A stretch of 14,720 nt of DNA. Origin: JALHRI01 sp044351685 (GTDB taxonomy: Bacteria > Pseudomonadota > Alphaproteobacteria > Rickettsiales > UBA3002). The notes below the pieces were generated by a model. That model made no database searches. It had not been told where the DNA came from and saw only the letters and a list, made by a program, of their open reading frames with translations. A program made the position numbers and the translations under genes. Within the stretch, counting starts at the first letter, position 1. Every line of letters begins with the position of its first letter. The DNA lies in assembly GCA_044351685.1 (NCBI GenBank), contig JBILFK010000027.1, positions 1-14,720 of the forward strand. Direction: 5' to 3'. Shown here in pieces: positions 13,087-14,720 of the stretch.

Positions 13087-14720
13087 ATGGCCAAAGCCGC
13101 AAAAAAACTGCAGGAAACCACTAACGAAACCATAGCGTTTGGTGCCGAAATTTCGCGCGTGCTGCATTTGATGATTCACGCACTGTATACCAACAAAGAT
13201 ATTTTCCTACGCGAGTTGATTTCGAATGCCTCGGATGCCTGCGATAAATTGCGTTACGAAGCGCGGCAAAACGATGCGCTGATGCAAGATGGCGGCGAGC
13301 TTGGCATTCACCTAAGCTACGATGCGAAGGCAAAAACACTGACCATCGAAGATAGCGGCATCGGCATGAACCGCGAAGATCTGATTGCGAATCTGGGCAC
13401 GATTGCCAAATCCGGCACGCGTGAATTCTTTCAGCAGCTTTCCGGCGATTCCGCCAAAGATGCCAATTTAATTGGCCAATTCGGCGTGGGGTTCTACGCC
13501 AGCTTTATGGTGGCCGACCGTGTGGTGGTGCATACCCGCAAAGCCGGTGAACCCGAAAGCTGGGAGTGGGAATCGGATGGGCAGGGTAGTTTTTCGGTGC
13601 GCGAAGGCGAAAACCGTGCTCGCGGCACACGCATTACGCTCTACATGAAAGATGAGGCGTTGGGCTACCTTGATAAGCATAAATTGCAGCATATTGTGCA
13701 AACCTATTCCGATCACATCGCTTTTCCCGTAACGCTGCGTGATGATGAAGGCAAGGAAAGCACCATCAACGATGGTACCGCCCTTTGGACAAAACCAAAA
13801 AGTGATATCACCGAGGCGCAATATCAGGAATTTTATCGCCATATCGCGCATTCGCCCGAAGCGCCGTTTATGGTGTTGCATAATAAAGCCGAAGGCGCGC
13901 TGGAATATACAAATCTATTGTTCATTCCTGGTGCAAAGCCGTTCGATTTATTCCACCCCGATAGGCGTTGCCGCGTGAAGCTGTATGTGAAGCGCGTATA
14001 TATTACCGACGAGGGAATTGAGCTAATTCCGCCCTATTTGCGCTTTCTGCGTGGGCTCATTGATTCGGCGGATTTGCCGCTGAATATCAGCCGCGAAACG
14101 CTACAGAAAAACGCCACGCTCGATAAAATCCGTGAATCGGTAACCAGCCGTGTATTAAGCGAGCTTAAGAAGCGTAGCGATAAAGAACCAGAGGCCTATG
14201 CCACATTCTGGAAGAATTTTGGCTCGGTGTTGAAAGAAGGCCTGTGCGAAGCTAACTCGCCACGCGATAAAATTCTCGATGTGTGTCGTTTTGCTTCAAC
14301 GCACTCCGAAGAAGGCACCACCACACTCGCCGAATATAAATCGCGTATGCAGGAAGGGCAGGAGGCCATTTACTACATCACCGGCGATTCGCTGAAGGCG
14401 CTGGCTGCCAGCCCGCAGCTGGAAGGCTTCAAAAAGCACGGTATTGAAGTGTTGCTGCTCACCGACCATGTCGATGATTTCTGGACGAACGTCACGCTGA
14501 AATACGGCGATATCGAGCTGCGCGCAGCTGCTCGCGCAGGCGATGATTTAGAAAAATTTACAAGCGACAGCGCCGAGGAAGAAACCAAAACCCCTGCCAT
14601 TGAACAGCTGATTACGCGCATGAAAACCCTGTTCGGCGATGAAGTTGCCGATGTGCGCACCACGCAAAAACTGGCCGAAAGCCCGGTATGTTTGGCTGCA
14701 GCCGAAGGCGCGATGGACGG
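13087..14720 (+). CDS. htpG: Molecular chaperone HtpG (Hsp90 family), 3'-truncated by window edge
   Basis: The frame is open from ATG 13087 to the end of the window (544 full codons; the family is usually about 620-650 residues), so the C-terminus is missing only because the window ends. The GHKL ATPase domain is clear: LRELISNASDACDKLR with Asn47 and Asp50, DSGIGM at 89-94, GTIAKSGT and GQFGVGFYASFM (from about 131). The middle domain contains NLLFIPGAKPFDLF, RVKLYVKRVYITDE, FLRGLIDSADLPLNISRE and YYITGDS. HtpG is a cytosolic ATP-driven chaperone active in stress. It has a ribosome site GGAGA (13076-13080) and a sigma32 promoter directly upstream, so it is probably heat-induced and independent of fabI-aroC. 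The N-terminal 12 or so residues before ETIAF are variable in the family. Confidence 0.97.
   Translation, partial: MAKAAKKLQETTNETIAFGAEISRVLHLMIHALYTNKDIFLRELISNASDACDKLRYEARQNDALMQDGGELGIHLSYDAKAKTLTIEDSGIGMNREDLIANLGTIAKSGTREFFQQLSGDSAKDANLIGQFGVGFYASFMVADRVVVHTRKAGEPESWEWESDGQGSFSVREGENRARGTRITLYMKDEALGYLDKHKLQHIVQTYSDHIAFPVTLRDDEGKESTINDGTALWTKPKSDITEAQYQEFYRHIAHSPEAPFMVLHNKAEGALEYTNLLFIPGAKPFDLFHPDRRCRVKLYVKRVYITDEGIELIPPYLRFLRGLIDSADLPLNISRETLQKNATLDKIRESVTSRVLSELKKRSDKEPEAYATFWKNFGSVLKEGLCEANSPRDKILDVCRFASTHSEEGTTTLAEYKSRMQEGQEAIYYITGDSLKALAASPQLEGFKKHGIEVLLLTDHVDDFWTNVTLKYGDIELRAAARAGDDLEKFTSDSAEEETKTPAIEQLITRMKTLFGDEVADVRTTQKLAESPVCLAAAEGAMD

Overview
The window looks like chromosomal DNA of an alphaproteobacterium of moderate GC. 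Four things point there: a C4-pathway 5-aminolevulinate synthase (hemA), a proteobacterial-type heme A synthase (ctaA), a phasin, and a lipoprotein of the rickettsial 17 kDa surface-antigen type. No tRNA, rRNA, CRISPR array or transposase gene was seen.

Region 1 (1-5026, + strand) is a tightly packed six-gene lipid-modification operon: an FAD-dependent oxidoreductase (cut by the window start), a DUF1365 protein, a cyclopropane-fatty-acid-synthase-family methyltransferase, a DUF3833 lipoprotein, a short-chain dehydrogenase and an exported chalcone-isomerase-like protein. Overlapping starts and stops suggest translational coupling. Clusters of this kind are known from RpoE/ChrR-type envelope and photo-oxidative stress regulons. 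The methyltransferase lacks two of the residues that hold bicarbonate in true cyclopropane synthases, so its product may be a methylated (or later furan-type) fatty acid instead.

Region 2 (5027-5999) holds a phasin with its own sigma70-like promoter and a strong bidirectional terminator. Region 3 (6000-9744) is devoted to heme: ctaA and hemA run leftward as a pair. Divergent from them is a 12-helix protein related to heme-copper oxidase subunit I that keeps the heme-ligand histidines but appears to have lost the CuB histidine pair. Region 4 (9745-10450) holds the 17 kDa-antigen-like lipoprotein, with an inverted repeat upstream and a terminator downstream.

Region 5 (10473-14720, + strand) has fabI and aroC one base apart, two small helical proteins that look like distant paralogs (58 and 57 aa, one overlapping the aroC stop), then a scar, then htpG (cut by the window end) behind a near-perfect heat-shock (sigma32) promoter. 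The scar is the most unusual structure here. A second copy of the last 31-33 codons of aroC lies next to the htpG promoter. It is joined in frame, across one stop codon, to what looks like the first codons of another htpG. This is what a tandem duplication or circle integration across an ancestral aroC-htpG junction would leave, with the two small genes inside the extra segment.
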